The notes under the pieces were generated by a model, which had not been told where the DNA came from, ran no database searches, and worked only from the letters and a program-made list of their open reading frames with translations. DNA of 64,000 nucleotides from Bacillota bacterium (GTDB taxonomy: Bacteria; Bacillota; Clostridia; Oscillospirales; Ruminococcaceae): positions 186,001 through 250,000 of the forward strand of contig JAEXUW010000009.1 in the NCBI GenBank assembly GCA_023439835.1, written 5' to 3'. A program made the position numbers and the translations under genes. Of this stretch, positions 15,975-24,288 are shown piece after piece. Numbering within the stretch: position 1 is the stretch's first letter; every line of letters starts with the position of its first letter.

Positions 15975-16456
15975 GAATAGCCGTATGCCCGGGGAGTTTT
16001 GACCCTGTCACTCTCGGTCACCTTGATATAATGACACGTGCTTCAAAGCTTTTTGATAAGGTTATTGTTCTTGTGTCAACCAATCCGCTCAAAAGTGCGA
16101 GCTTCACCGCTGACGAAAGAGTTTTCATGCTCAAGGAAGTTTCAAAGGACCTTGGCAATATTGAGGTTGACGTTTTTCAAGGGCTTCTTGCTGATTACTT
16201 GAAGCTGACAGGCGCCTGTGCGATAGTTAAAGGGCTTCGCGCTGTAAGCGACTTTGAATATGAGTTTCAGATGGCTCTTGCCAACAAAAAGCTTTATAAT
16301 GAAGCCGAAACTGTTTTTCTCACAACGAGCGCCGAGAATATGTATCTAAGCTCAAGCGTGGTTAAACAGATTGCAAGCTTCGGCGGCGATATAAGCCATT
16401 TTGTTCCAGAATCTATTCTTCAGATAATAAAAAACAGACTTATAAAGGGAGTGTAG
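15971..16456 (+). CDS. coaD: Phosphopantetheine adenylyltransferase
   Basis: 161 residues, standard length. The nucleotidyltransferase signature CPGSFDPVTLGHLDIM contains the T/HxGH motif. IVKGLRAVSDFEYEFQMA and the closing ENMYLSSSVVKQIASFGGDI are conserved. It transfers AMP from ATP to 4'-phosphopantetheine in CoA synthesis. Translationally coupled to rsmD. Confidence 0.96.
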   Translation: MRIAVCPGSFDPVTLGHLDIMTRASKLFDKVIVLVSTNPLKSASFTADERVFMLKEVSKDLGNIEVDVFQGLLADYLKLTGACAIVKGLRAVSDFEYEFQMALANKKLYNEAETVFLTTSAENMYLSSSVVKQIASFGGDISHFVPESILQIIKNRLIKGV

Positions 16457-16460
16457 CTTT

Positions 16461-16919
16461 ATGACAATAGATGAAATCCTTGATATGATGGACGAGCTTC
16501 TCGACAAGGCTGTGTCTGTTCCGTTCACTCAGAAAAAAAGCCTTGTGGAGGTTGAAAAGCTCCGAGAATACATCGACGCAATACGCTATAACATGCCGAC
16601 TGAAATTAAACGAGCGAAGGAAATGGTTTTCGACCGCACGCAGATAATTGAGGAAGCCAAAAAGGAAGCCGACAGAATTATCAAAAGAGCGGAGGAACGT
16701 GCAAAGCTCCTTGTCAATGAAGAGGATATTGTTAAGCAGGCTACCGTCAAGGCAAACGAGCTTCTCACAAACGCACAGACCAAAGAGAAGGAAATACGCT
16801 GTGCTATGTGTGAAAAGATGGACGAGATGCTAAACGAAACAGAAAATATGCTAAGCAAGAATCTGTCTGACATTAAACAAACAAGAAACCTTATTCATTC
16901 CACAGGGAAGAAAAAATAG
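16461..16919 (+). CDS. Coiled-coil protein of the coaD neighbourhood
   Basis: 152 residues, highly charged and almost wholly helical, with a long heptad region (about 45-135: RAKEMVFDRTQIIEEAKKEA, RIIKRAEERAKLL). It resembles the small ATP synthase B-like or DivIVA-like coiled-coil proteins that sit beside coaD in many Clostridia. No enzymatic motif or signal peptide. It starts 4 bp after coaD and is followed 21 bp later by nadA, so it is part of the operon. Function unknown. Confidence 0.7.
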   Translation: MTIDEILDMMDELLDKAVSVPFTQKKSLVEVEKLREYIDAIRYNMPTEIKRAKEMVFDRTQIIEEAKKEADRIIKRAEERAKLLVNEEDIVKQATVKANELLTNAQTKEKEIRCAMCEKMDEMLNETENMLSKNLSDIKQTRNLIHSTGKKK

Positions 16920-16940
16920 TACATAGACGGAGTGTATGTT

Positions 16941-17849
16941 ATGCTTGGAAATATACAGAATAAACTAATGGCGCTTAAAAAGGAACGTGACGTTCTTGTT
17001 CTTGCGCACAGCTATCAATCTCCTGAAATTATTGAGATTGCCGACGCTGTGGGCGATTCCTTTGCGCTTAGTACAATCGCTCAAAAATTCCCTCACAGGA
17101 ATGTTGTGCTCTGTGGCGTGAGATTTATGGCTGAAACCGTTAAAATTCTCTGCCCTGAAAAAAATGTTATTCTGCCAAATCCAGCCGCAACCTGCCCCAT
17201 GGCTGAACAGCTTTCGCCAAGTGAGATTTTAAAGTTTCGAGAGAAAAACCCTATCTTTAAGGTCGTCGCTTATATCAACACCACGACTGAGCTTAAGTCG
17301 GTGTCTGACGTCTGCGTTACCTCATCAAGTGCGGTTAGAATAGTTGAGAAAATAAAAAGCCCTGTTCTTTTTATTCCGGACAAGAATTTAGGCTCGTATG
17401 TAAAGTCCTGCCTTCCCGGAAAGGATATTATTTTGATGCAGGGGTGTTGCCCTGTTCATGACGTGGTCAGTGAGGAGGATGTTAAAAAAGCGAAGGAGCT
17501 TTATCCTAATGCAAAATTCGCAATGCATCCTGAGCTTAGACCGGAGGTTATAAAGCATGCTGACTATGTCGGCTCGACTTCTGGCATAATTGATTATGCC
17601 TCAACGGTTGAGGGTGATATAGTGGTCGGAACGGAAAAAAGCATTTCAGATACGCTGAGCCTGAAATATCCGACACGGCGCTTTCCTCTTCTTTCAAAGA
17701 AGCTCATGTGCCCTGATATGAGAATCACAACGCTTCTTGATGTTTTTAAAGCAGTTGTCGGAACAGGTGGCGAAAATATCGAGCTTGATGAAGAGCTTAG
17801 GCTTAAAGCAAAAATCCCGATTGATGCAATGATTGAACTTGGTAAATAA
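16941..17849 (+). CDS. nadA: Quinolinate synthase A, copy 1
   Basis: 302 residues from the ATG at 16941 (GGAG 8 nt upstream); a GTG 9 bp earlier falls inside that site. LAHSYQSPEI begins the triplicated NadA fold. The three [4Fe-4S] cysteines lie in VVLCGVRFMAETVKIL, MQGCCPVHDVV and KLMCPDMRITTL. NYVGSTSG-type and YINTTTELK segments bind substrate. The enzyme condenses iminoaspartate with dihydroxyacetone phosphate to quinolinate for NAD synthesis. nadB and nadC are not in the window. A second, diverged copy lies at 21884-22795. Confidence 0.93.
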   Translation: MLGNIQNKLMALKKERDVLVLAHSYQSPEIIEIADAVGDSFALSTIAQKFPHRNVVLCGVRFMAETVKILCPEKNVILPNPAATCPMAEQLSPSEILKFREKNPIFKVVAYINTTTELKSVSDVCVTSSSAVRIVEKIKSPVLFIPDKNLGSYVKSCLPGKDIILMQGCCPVHDVVSEEDVKKAKELYPNAKFAMHPELRPEVIKHADYVGSTSGIIDYASTVEGDIVVGTEKSISDTLSLKYPTRRFPLLSKKLMCPDMRITTLLDVFKAVVGTGGENIELDEELRLKAKIPIDAMIELGK

Positions 17850-17857
17850 TTTATCAC

Positions 17858-17886
17858 TTGACAAAGTTTGATTATTATAATATAAT
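17858..17886 (+). promoter_or_regulatory. Consensus promoter of the fluoride-riboswitch transcript
   Basis: Perfect TTGACA (17858-17863), 17-bp spacer, perfect TATAAT (17881-17886). Transcription would start about 8 nt before the aptamer. Confidence 0.9.
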
Positions 17887-17897
17887 CATGTTAATAT

Positions 17898-17956
17898 AAA
17901 GGGAATGAAGTTCTCCCGAGGGTTAGCCCTGAACCGCTGATATGCTGATGACTTCT
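17898..17956 (+). promoter_or_regulatory. Fluoride riboswitch (crcB motif)
   Basis: P1 is GGGA/TCCC enclosing ATGAAGTTC. It is followed by an extra small hairpin (GAGGG...CCCTG), then AACCGC and the diagnostic GCTGATGACTTCT. The pseudoknot AGAAGT-type strand (ATGAAGT) pairs with ACTTC. These conserved blocks and their order match the crcB RNA motif. The downstream gene is a cation/proton antiporter, one of the gene classes linked to this riboswitch. Confidence 0.88.
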
Positions 17957-17987
17957 GTGATTGTATCGCAGAGGCATCGGCTTTTTT
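17944..17987 (+). terminator. Fluoride-riboswitch expression-platform terminator
   Basis: GCTGATG (17944-17950) pairs with CATCGGC (17975-17981), and CTTCTGTG with CGCAGAGG inside, followed by TTTTTT. The 5' arm is the aptamer 3' strand, so ligand binding and termination exclude each other: fluoride should turn expression on. Confidence 0.85.
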
Positions 17988-18019
17988 GTTGCCTCTGCTA
18001 AATGAATGGAGAGATAAAA

Positions 18020-19207
18020 ATGCTACTATCGCTTGCACTTGTTTTTTTATTGGGAATGACACTGGGCAAATTTTTTGAGAAAATAAAGCTTCCTAGCCTT
18101 TTGGGAATGCTTTTGACAGGGATTATTCTCGGACCTTATGCTTTAAAACTTCTAGATGATTCAATTTTGAATATCTCAACCGAACTGCGTCAGATTGCAC
18201 TGATAATTATACTGACGCGGGCTGGACTAAACCTCGACATCAAGGACCTTAAAAAAGTCGGGCGAAGCGCTATACTTATGTGTTTTGTTCCAGCCTGCTT
18301 TGAGATTGGCGCTATGGTTTTGATTGCACCGTCGCTATTTGAAATAACACGCCTTGAGGCAGCTATCATGGGAACAGTCGTTGCCGCTGTATCCCCTGCC
18401 GTCATTGTTCCGAGAATGCTCAAGCTAATAGAAGGCGGCTATGGGAAAGATAAAAGCATTCCCCAATTGATAATGGCGGGCGCATCTGTCGATGATGTTT
18501 TCGTAATTGTGCTGTTCACTGCTTTTACCGGTTTGGCAAAGGGCGGTGAAATCAGCGCCGCTAGCTTTCTGACTATTCCGACAGCGATTGCTTTTGGGCT
18601 TGGTGGCGGAGTACTTGTTGGAATAGTTCTTTCAATTTTTTTCACACGGTTTCATATTCGCGACAGTGGCAAGGTAATAATTATTCTTAGTGTATCATTT
18701 CTTCTCGTGACTCTAGAGCATAGTATAAGCGGGCTTGTCGGATTTTCAGGACTTCTGGCAGTTATGGCACTTGGAGGAACTATTCAGCAACGTAAATATG
18801 AGGTATCACGCCGACTCTCTCAAAAATTTTCAAAATTATGGGTTGGTGCCGAGGTTCTTCTTTTTGTTCTTGTCGGTGCAACCGTAAACATCAGCCATGC
18901 TCTTAAAGCCGGTCTGTCAGCAGTTATTCTGATTCTGCTGGTATTGATATTTAGATTGGCGGGCGTTTTTGTTTGCTTGATAAAAACAAAGCTCAACAAA
19001 AAAGAGCGTCTTTTTTCAGCGATTGCATATATGCCAAAAGCAACCGTTCAGGCGGCAATCGGCGGAATTCCGCTCTCGATGGGACTTTCATGCGGAAATA
19101 TTGTTTTGACGGTTGCGGTTCTGTCTATTCTTATTACTGCACCGCTAGGCGCAATATTAATTGACACCTCGTATAAGCGTCTATTATCAAAATCCGAAAA
19201 GCACTAG
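18020..19207 (+). CDS. Cation:proton antiporter (Na_H_Exchanger family) under fluoride riboswitch control
   Basis: 395 residues from the ATG at 18020; GGAGAG lies 6 nt upstream, while an ATG 18 bp earlier has no such site. About 12 membrane segments follow the CPA fold, with LPSLLGMLLTGIILGPYAL, LTRAGLNLDIKDLKKVG, and AAVSPAVIVPRML, then MAGASVDDVFVI carrying the paired Asp of the exchange site. It lacks a TrkA_N domain, unlike Kef proteins. Genes of this class are a recurring fluoride-riboswitch target and are thought to help ion or pH balance during fluoride stress. The terminator follows at once, so it is monocistronic. Confidence 0.87.
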   Translation: MLLSLALVFLLGMTLGKFFEKIKLPSLLGMLLTGIILGPYALKLLDDSILNISTELRQIALIIILTRAGLNLDIKDLKKVGRSAILMCFVPACFEIGAMVLIAPSLFEITRLEAAIMGTVVAAVSPAVIVPRMLKLIEGGYGKDKSIPQLIMAGASVDDVFVIVLFTAFTGLAKGGEISAASFLTIPTAIAFGLGGGVLVGIVLSIFFTRFHIRDSGKVIIILSVSFLLVTLEHSISGLVGFSGLLAVMALGGTIQQRKYEVSRRLSQKFSKLWVGAEVLLFVLVGATVNISHALKAGLSAVILILLVLIFRLAGVFVCLIKTKLNKKERLFSAIAYMPKATVQAAIGGIPLSMGLSCGNIVLTVAVLSILITAPLGAILIDTSYKRLLSKSEKH

Positions 19208-19211
19208 AAAA

Positions 19212-19246
19212 ATCCCCACGCTTCATTGTGCGAAGCATGGGGTTTT
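19212..19246. terminator. Bidirectional terminator
   Basis: CCCCA-C-GCTTC (19214-19224) pairs with GAAGC-A-TGGGG (19232-19242) with one mismatch, flanked by TTTT and AAAA. It serves the antiporter and the GH94 gene. Confidence 0.8.
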
Positions 19247-19250
19247 ATTT

Positions 19251-21647
19251 CTATCCGAGAGTAATTTCAATTGTGTTGTTTTCTTTTAGCTTATCCGCAA
19301 AAATATAGCTTTTGTCGAGTTGTTCACCGTTTAAATAAATCTCTCGAACTCCGCTTTGAACATGAGCTGGGTTCTTTATAGAAATACTCAGCTTTTTGCC
19401 CCTGAATATTTTCTCAATAGAAAGTCCGTCCCACTCCGCCGGAATAGCAGGCTCAATACTTAGTCCGTTCGCATCAGGGCGCATACCGAGAATACCCTCA
19501 ACACAGCCAACCATAACAGTTGACGCCGTTCCTGTCAGCCAATGCACATGAGCACGTCCCTCATACGGTGAAGCTTTGCTTTCAATAAACTGACCGTGAA
19601 CATACGGCTCTGATACTCTTATTTCTGCCTTGTCGTTCATAGAAGCGGGGCTAGACTCCATAAAATACTCAAAGGCTCTGTTTCCGTGACCGAGCATAGC
19701 CTCGGCTAGAATCACCCAACCCTGAGGCTGTGCAAAAATACCGCCGTTTTCTTTGGTGTCGGGGTTGAAAACCTGCATGAGCGCACCCTCAAAGTGATGG
19801 AATCTGTAAGGTGGCTCAAGGAGCTTGACACCGTATGGAGTATTCAGCAAGCTGTGAACGCTTTCCATCGCTGTGTCAGCCTTGTCTTTAGGAGCAAAAC
19901 CTGAAATTACCGACCAGCTTTGAGGATTAAGCCACATATTCGCCTCGGGATCCTTTTTCGCACCGACGATTATACCGTCCTCACGAATGCCTCTTATATA
20001 TCTGTCCTCATCCCAGCATTTATCAAGAGCCACACCAAGCTCACTCTGAACCTTAGTAATATATTCGGCGTATTGAGCGTCGCCTTTTTCCACTGCCATT
20101 TCCTTGATAACAGACATTGCATAATAAAGCTGAAAGGCAACAAACGTTGACTCACCTTTTTCGCCAAGTCTGAGGCAGTCGTTCCAGTCCGCATGAAGTC
20201 CGGCTGGCATTCTATTGCTACCAAGACGCTCCATTGAGAATCTTATTGCACGCTTCAAATGCTCATAGACAGTGTCCTCTCCCCCATTAGCATAAACGAT
20301 AACCTCGTCAAGAAACGCCTTGTTTCCGCTTTCGCCTATATATTTTACAATCGTCGGGAATAGCCACAGAGCATCATCAGCACGATATGACGGATGCCCT
20401 GTTGCTTTAACATAAGAAGCATCGTCGGGGGTATCCTCATGCCCTGCGTTATGATCAAACTTTACCAGAGGAAGCCCGCCCCCATTGTCAACCTGAGCCG
20501 AAAGCATAAAGCGGATTTTTTCGCAAGCCATTTCTGGGTCAAGGTGAATAATTCCCTGAATATCCTGAACAGTATCGCGATAGCCATAACCGTTTCTAAG
20601 CCCGCAATAGACAAATGACGCTGCCCTTGACCAGATGAATGTTATAAAGCACTGATACGCATTCCACACGTTTACCATGTTATTGAATTCAGGGCTGGGC
20701 GTGTTGACTTTGAAATTAGCAAGCTTTTCATGCCAGAAGCTCTTAAGCTCGTCCACTTCCTCACAAACTCTTCCCTTAGTTTCATACAGGCTGATTATTT
20801 CATCAGCAACAGTCGGTGTCGCCTGACCAAGAAGGAATATAATCTCTTTGGTTTCGCCTGGATTAAGCTCAAGCTCAGTCTGAAGTGCACCGCACGAATT
20901 TGAGTTGAAGTTCATTACGCCGTCACATTCACCGTTTTCAACAGCAATAGGATTTGAATAGGTTCTGTATCCGCCTATAAAATCTGATAAGCTTCCGCAG
21001 GCGGTGTTAACCTTCGCTCCAGCCATTCCGAAAAATCTTTCACTTCCGTTAAAGCCATTCTCGTCACGTCCGCTGAATTCATTTATTCTCTGAACAATTT
21101 TGTTGCCCTCAAGGCTTGTTCTTGTTATAAAAAGAGTGTACTGAAGATTAATCTGATCCTGCTCATAATTGCTTTCGTTTGTGAACTCAACAAAGCCGAA
21201 CAGTGACAGCTTTCTTTGCTTGTCATCCTTGTTTGTGACCTTACAGCTCCAAACTTCATAGGTTTTCCCCGCGGGAACATAATAGGACGTTTCGCTTTCA
21301 ATCTTCTTGTATTCAGAGGTTATGACGGTATAGCCTGTTCCGTGGCGACAGATGCTTTTATAGCTGTCTAGTGGCTTCCCCACTGGTTGCCACGATGCTG
21401 ACCAATAGTCCTTGTCCTGTGTATCGTGAAGATAAATATAGCGTCCGGGAAGGTCCATATCAGAATTAAAGCGAAAGCGTGTAATTCTCCCCTTAGCGCC
21501 GGACTTTACAAAGCTGTATCCCGCTGCATTGTTTGAAATTATCGCACCGTATTCAGGTGAGCCAAGGTAGTTTGCCCAAGGTGCCGGTGTGTTTGGTTTG
21601 TCGATGACATATTCTTTGTTTTCCATATCAAAAAAGCCGAATCTCAT
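19251..21647 (-). CDS. GH94 glycoside phosphorylase, probably cellobiose phosphorylase
   Basis: 798 residues from the ATG at 21645-21647 (GGAGT 8 nt upstream). The opening MRFGFFDMENKEYVI followed by NYLGSPEYGAIISNNAAGY matches cellobiose phosphorylases, which are about 810 residues. The N-terminal beta-sandwich runs to about residue 280. The (alpha/alpha)6 catalytic barrel follows, with NGYGYRDTVQDIQGI and the general-acid segment LHADWNDCLRLGEKG. HVHWLTGTASTVM and a C-terminal jelly-roll close it. It lacks a signal peptide, so it acts on imported disaccharide, yielding glucose-1-phosphate and glucose. Other GH94 substrates (e.g. cellodextrin, chitobiose) cannot be excluded. Possible LacI-type operator upstream. 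Confidence 0.85.
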   Translation of the reverse strand: MRFGFFDMENKEYVIDKPNTPAPWANYLGSPEYGAIISNNAAGYSFVKSGAKGRITRFRFNSDMDLPGRYIYLHDTQDKDYWSASWQPVGKPLDSYKSICRHGTGYTVITSEYKKIESETSYYVPAGKTYEVWSCKVTNKDDKQRKLSLFGFVEFTNESNYEQDQINLQYTLFITRTSLEGNKIVQRINEFSGRDENGFNGSERFFGMAGAKVNTACGSLSDFIGGYRTYSNPIAVENGECDGVMNFNSNSCGALQTELELNPGETKEIIFLLGQATPTVADEIISLYETKGRVCEEVDELKSFWHEKLANFKVNTPSPEFNNMVNVWNAYQCFITFIWSRAASFVYCGLRNGYGYRDTVQDIQGIIHLDPEMACEKIRFMLSAQVDNGGGLPLVKFDHNAGHEDTPDDASYVKATGHPSYRADDALWLFPTIVKYIGESGNKAFLDEVIVYANGGEDTVYEHLKRAIRFSMERLGSNRMPAGLHADWNDCLRLGEKGESTFVAFQLYYAMSVIKEMAVEKGDAQYAEYITKVQSELGVALDKCWDEDRYIRGIREDGIIVGAKKDPEANMWLNPQSWSVISGFAPKDKADTAMESVHSLLNTPYGVKLLEPPYRFHHFEGALMQVFNPDTKENGGIFAQPQGWVILAEAMLGHGNRAFEYFMESSPASMNDKAEIRVSEPYVHGQFIESKASPYEGRAHVHWLTGTASTVMVGCVEGILGMRPDANGLSIEPAIPAEWDGLSIEKIFRGKKLSISIKNPAHVQSGVREIYLNGEQLDKSYIFADKLKENNTIEITLG

Positions 21648-21674
21648 TGTGTGCACTCCTTTTTCATCAAGTAA

Positions 21675-21686
21675 GATAACGATTAC
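21675..21686 (-). promoter_or_regulatory. Possible LacI-family operator of the GH94 gene
   Basis: GATAACGATTAC is an imperfect palindrome around a central CG, between the promoter and the start of the phosphorylase gene. LacI-type sugar regulators bind such sites. No regulator gene is in the window. Confidence 0.35.
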
Positions 21687-21700
21687 ATTATTGTATAATT

Positions 21701-21729
21701 ATAATATCATTATTCTAATCTATTTTCAA
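21701..21729 (-). promoter_or_regulatory. Promoter of the GH94 gene
   Basis: On the minus strand TTGAAA (complement of 21724-21729), 17-bp spacer, TATTAT (complement of 21701-21706). Confidence 0.65.
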
Positions 21730-21760
21730 GGGGGTTGAAAAATTTTTATGAAAACTTTTG

Positions 21761-21789
21761 TTGACTTTCTCATGAAAATAAGGTATTCT
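21761..21789 (+). promoter_or_regulatory. Promoter of nadA copy 2
   Basis: TTGACT (21761-21766), 17-bp spacer, TATTCT (21784-21789). It leaves a leader of about 85 nt with no recognised riboswitch. Confidence 0.65.
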
Positions 21790-21883
21790 AAATTCATAGC
21801 ATTTTTATATGATATGAAGAATATGCATACTTTATCAATTTAAGGGCAAATTGTTTTTAGCGATATTGAAAAGGGAGGATCAG

Positions 21884-22795
21884 ATGCTAAAGGATATTCA
21901 AGCGGAAATAATCAGAATAAAAAACGAGCAGGATATTTGTATTCTTGCCCACAGCTATCAAGCAAGAGAAATTGTTGAGGTCGCCGATTTTTCGGGAGAT
22001 TCATTTCAGCTGAGCGTAATGGCACAGAAAGCCCCCCAGAAAAAAATTCTCATGTGCGGCGTTAGGTTCATGGCGGAAACTGTTAAAATCCTCTCGCCTG
22101 AAAAGACTGTTCTTCTGGTCAATCCCATTGCTGGTTGCCCCATGGCGGAGCAAATGGACAAGGAAATGATTGAATTTGTAAAACAGCAAAACCCCGGCTT
22201 TACAGTAGTGGCATATATAAACACAACGGCAGAGCTTAAAACGGTTTGCGACGTTTGCGTCACCTCATCCTCCGCCGTGAAAATTGTGAAAAAGCTTGAA
22301 AATGATAATATTATTTTCATTCCCGATATCAATTTGGGTAGCTATGTGGCACAGCAGGTTCCCGAAAAAAACATAAAGCTGTTACATGGTGGCTGTCCGA
22401 TTCATGCGGCTGTGTCGTTGAGTGATGTCGAAGCAGCAAGAGCCGCTCACCCAAATGCTGTTTTGCTTGTTCATCCTGAGTGTATCCCCGCTGTGGTGAA
22501 GGAAGCCGATTATGTTGGTTCAACGTCGGGGATTATGGACTATGCAATCAACAGTGACAAAAAAGAATTCATCATCGGCACAGAAATGAGCATAGCAGAG
22601 CATCTTCAGTATATGTGCCCGAATAAAAAGTTTTATTATCTTTCTAAAAAAATACTATGCCCGAACATGAAAGCCACAACTCTTATTGATCTTTATAACT
22701 GTGTCAGAGGCGATGGCGGTGAGGAGATAGTTCTTGACGACAAAACTATTATTGACGCAAGAAAATGCATCGACGAAATGATAAGGCTTGGATAA
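21884..22795 (+). CDS. nadA: Quinolinate synthase A, copy 2
   Basis: 303 residues from the ATG at 21884, behind GGGAGG. It aligns end to end with the copy at 16941 but is clearly diverged. All three iron-sulfur cysteines are kept (ILMCGVRFMAETVKIL, LHGGCPIHAAV, KILCPNMKATTL). HSYQAREIVEV, YINTTAELKTVCDVCVTSSS and YVGSTSGIMDYA are also kept, so activity is expected. It has its own promoter and terminator, unlike copy 1, which is at the end of an operon. Why two copies are kept is not clear. Confidence 0.92.
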   Translation: MLKDIQAEIIRIKNEQDICILAHSYQAREIVEVADFSGDSFQLSVMAQKAPQKKILMCGVRFMAETVKILSPEKTVLLVNPIAGCPMAEQMDKEMIEFVKQQNPGFTVVAYINTTAELKTVCDVCVTSSSAVKIVKKLENDNIIFIPDINLGSYVAQQVPEKNIKLLHGGCPIHAAVSLSDVEAARAAHPNAVLLVHPECIPAVVKEADYVGSTSGIMDYAINSDKKEFIIGTEMSIAEHLQYMCPNKKFYYLSKKILCPNMKATTLIDLYNCVRGDGGEEIVLDDKTIIDARKCIDEMIRLG

Positions 22796-22798
22796 AGA

Positions 22799-22831
22799 AA
22801 CGGTCACACAATTTAGCTTTGTGTGACCGTT
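22799..22831. terminator. Bidirectional terminator
   Basis: AACGGTCACACAA (22799-22811) pairs fully with TTGTGTGACCGTT (22819-22831). It separates nadA copy 2 from the convergent TSCPD operon. Confidence 0.9.
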
Positions 22832-22838
22832 ATTATTA

Positions 22839-23078
22839 TTAATTGTTTTCAATCGCCTGCGCAAGCTGATCAGGACAGGATGTTTTCTTATATCCGCAGG
22901 TTATGCCTTTAAGCTTTTGTATAACATCGTCAACCTTCATTCCCTTAACAAGTGCTGAAATGCCCTTAGCATTCCCATCGCATCCGCCGATGAATTTCAC
23001 ATCAGTAACAATCCCGTTTTCCTCATGAATTTCAATAAGTCTTGAGCAAACACCGCGAGGCTTATAGTCATATTTCAT
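22839..23078 (-). CDS. TSCPD-domain protein (TIGR03905 type)
   Basis: 79 residues. GVCSRLIEIHEENGIVTDVKFIGGCDGN, GISALVKGMKVDDVIQKLKG-type text and the defining TSCPDQLAQAI are present. The TSCPD domain also ends class II ribonucleotide reductases, where its cysteines may bind metal; the stand-alone form is of unknown function. It is the last gene of the PHP-malic enzyme operon, 11 bp after the malic enzyme. Confidence 0.85.
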   Translation of the reverse strand: MKYDYKPRGVCSRLIEIHEENGIVTDVKFIGGCDGNAKGISALVKGMKVDDVIQKLKGITCGYKKTSCPDQLAQAIENN

Positions 23079-23089
23079 TTAAATCACCG

Positions 23090-24262
23090 CTATATTCTCG
23101 CTATGCCCGAATCAACAGCCGCCTGTGCAACAGCCTTTGCGACCATTTCGGCAACATTTCTGTCAAAAGCATTGGGAAGAATAAAATCCGCTGAAAGCTG
23201 CTCATTCGAAACGCACGCAGCAATCGCTTCTGAAGCCGCCGCTTTCATTTTCTCATTGATGTCAGAAGCTCTGACAGAAAGCGCACCCTTGAATATTCCG
23301 GGGAAGGCAAGCACGTTGTTTATCTGATTCGGGAAATCGCTACGCCCTGTTCCGACTATAAAAGCACCAGCTTCGAGAGCTTTGTCCGGCATTATTTCGG
23401 GAAGAGGATTTGCCATTGCAAAAACAATAGGCTTATCATTCATTGACTTTATCATTTCCGCCGTAACAAGATCAGGCTTTGAAACACCGACAAATACATC
23501 GGCACCCTCCATTGCTTCAGCCAACCCGCCTGTTTTCTTGTTTTTGTTGGTAAGCTTTGATATTTCAGTATGAGCGGCGCTTAGCGACTGATCGCCCTCA
23601 CATATAATTCCCTTTAAATCAACCATGATAATATTACCGACATTGAGCGTCATCAAATGCTTGGCAATAGCTATTCCTGCCGCACCGGCACCGTTAATTA
23701 CTATCGTAAGCTTTGTAATATCCTTTTTCGATACCTTGCAAGCGTTAATCATCGCTGCCGCAACAACAATTGCCGTACCATGCTGGTCGTCATGGAAAAC
23801 TGGTATGTCAACACGTTCCTTGAGCTTTTTTTCAATCTCAAAGCACCTCGGCGCTGCGATATCCTCAAGATTAATTCCGCCAAAGCTCTGTGAAATAAGC
23901 TCAATCGTCCTGACAATTTCATCAGTATCCTTTGTTCCGATACAAATAGGAAAAGCGTCAACATCCGCAAATTCTTTGAACAAAGCACACTTGCCTTCCA
24001 TTACGGGCATTCCCGCAAGAGGACCGATGTCGCCAAGCCCTAAAACAGCCGTACCGTCAGTTATGACAGCCACAAGATTTGAACGCCTTGTCAGCTCATA
24101 TGATAATTCGGGATTTTTCTGAATTTCAATACACGGACGGGCAACCCCCGGTGTGTATGCGTTTGATAGAGCCTCCCTATCGTTTATCGCCACCCTTGAG
24201 ATAATTTCAATTTTACCGTTCCACTCTTTATGCTTTAAAAGAGAAGATTCCATAATATCCAT
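23090..24262 (-). CDS. NAD(P)-dependent malic enzyme
   Basis: 390 residues, the short bacterial form without a phosphotransacetylase domain. NAYTPGVARPCIEI, the catalytic Tyr and Lys region (GPLAGMPVMEGKCALFKEFA), the metal-binding PVFHDDQHGTAIV and the Rossmann GAGAAGIAIAKHL are present. It converts malate to pyruvate and CO2 with NAD(P)H formation. Cofactor preference is not readable. Flanked closely by the PHP gene (26 bp) and the TSCPD gene (11 bp). Confidence 0.94.
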   Translation of the reverse strand: MDIMESSLLKHKEWNGKIEIISRVAINDREALSNAYTPGVARPCIEIQKNPELSYELTRRSNLVAVITDGTAVLGLGDIGPLAGMPVMEGKCALFKEFADVDAFPICIGTKDTDEIVRTIELISQSFGGINLEDIAAPRCFEIEKKLKERVDIPVFHDDQHGTAIVVAAAMINACKVSKKDITKLTIVINGAGAAGIAIAKHLMTLNVGNIIMVDLKGIICEGDQSLSAAHTEISKLTNKNKKTGGLAEAMEGADVFVGVSKPDLVTAEMIKSMNDKPIVFAMANPLPEIMPDKALEAGAFIVGTGRSDFPNQINNVLAFPGIFKGALSVRASDINEKMKAAASEAIAACVSNEQLSADFILPNAFDRNVAEMVAKAVAQAAVDSGIARI

Positions 24263-24288
24263 GCTGTGTTTTTCCTCTTTTCGATATC

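Noticed and set aside
17990..18000. Second hairpin in the fluoride leader as a terminator
   Set aside because: No T-run follows its 3' arm; listed instead as a possible antiterminator.
21740..21883. Riboswitch in the leader of nadA copy 2
   Set aside because: The leader is AT-rich with no conserved NAD-linked RNA blocks or terminator that I can see.
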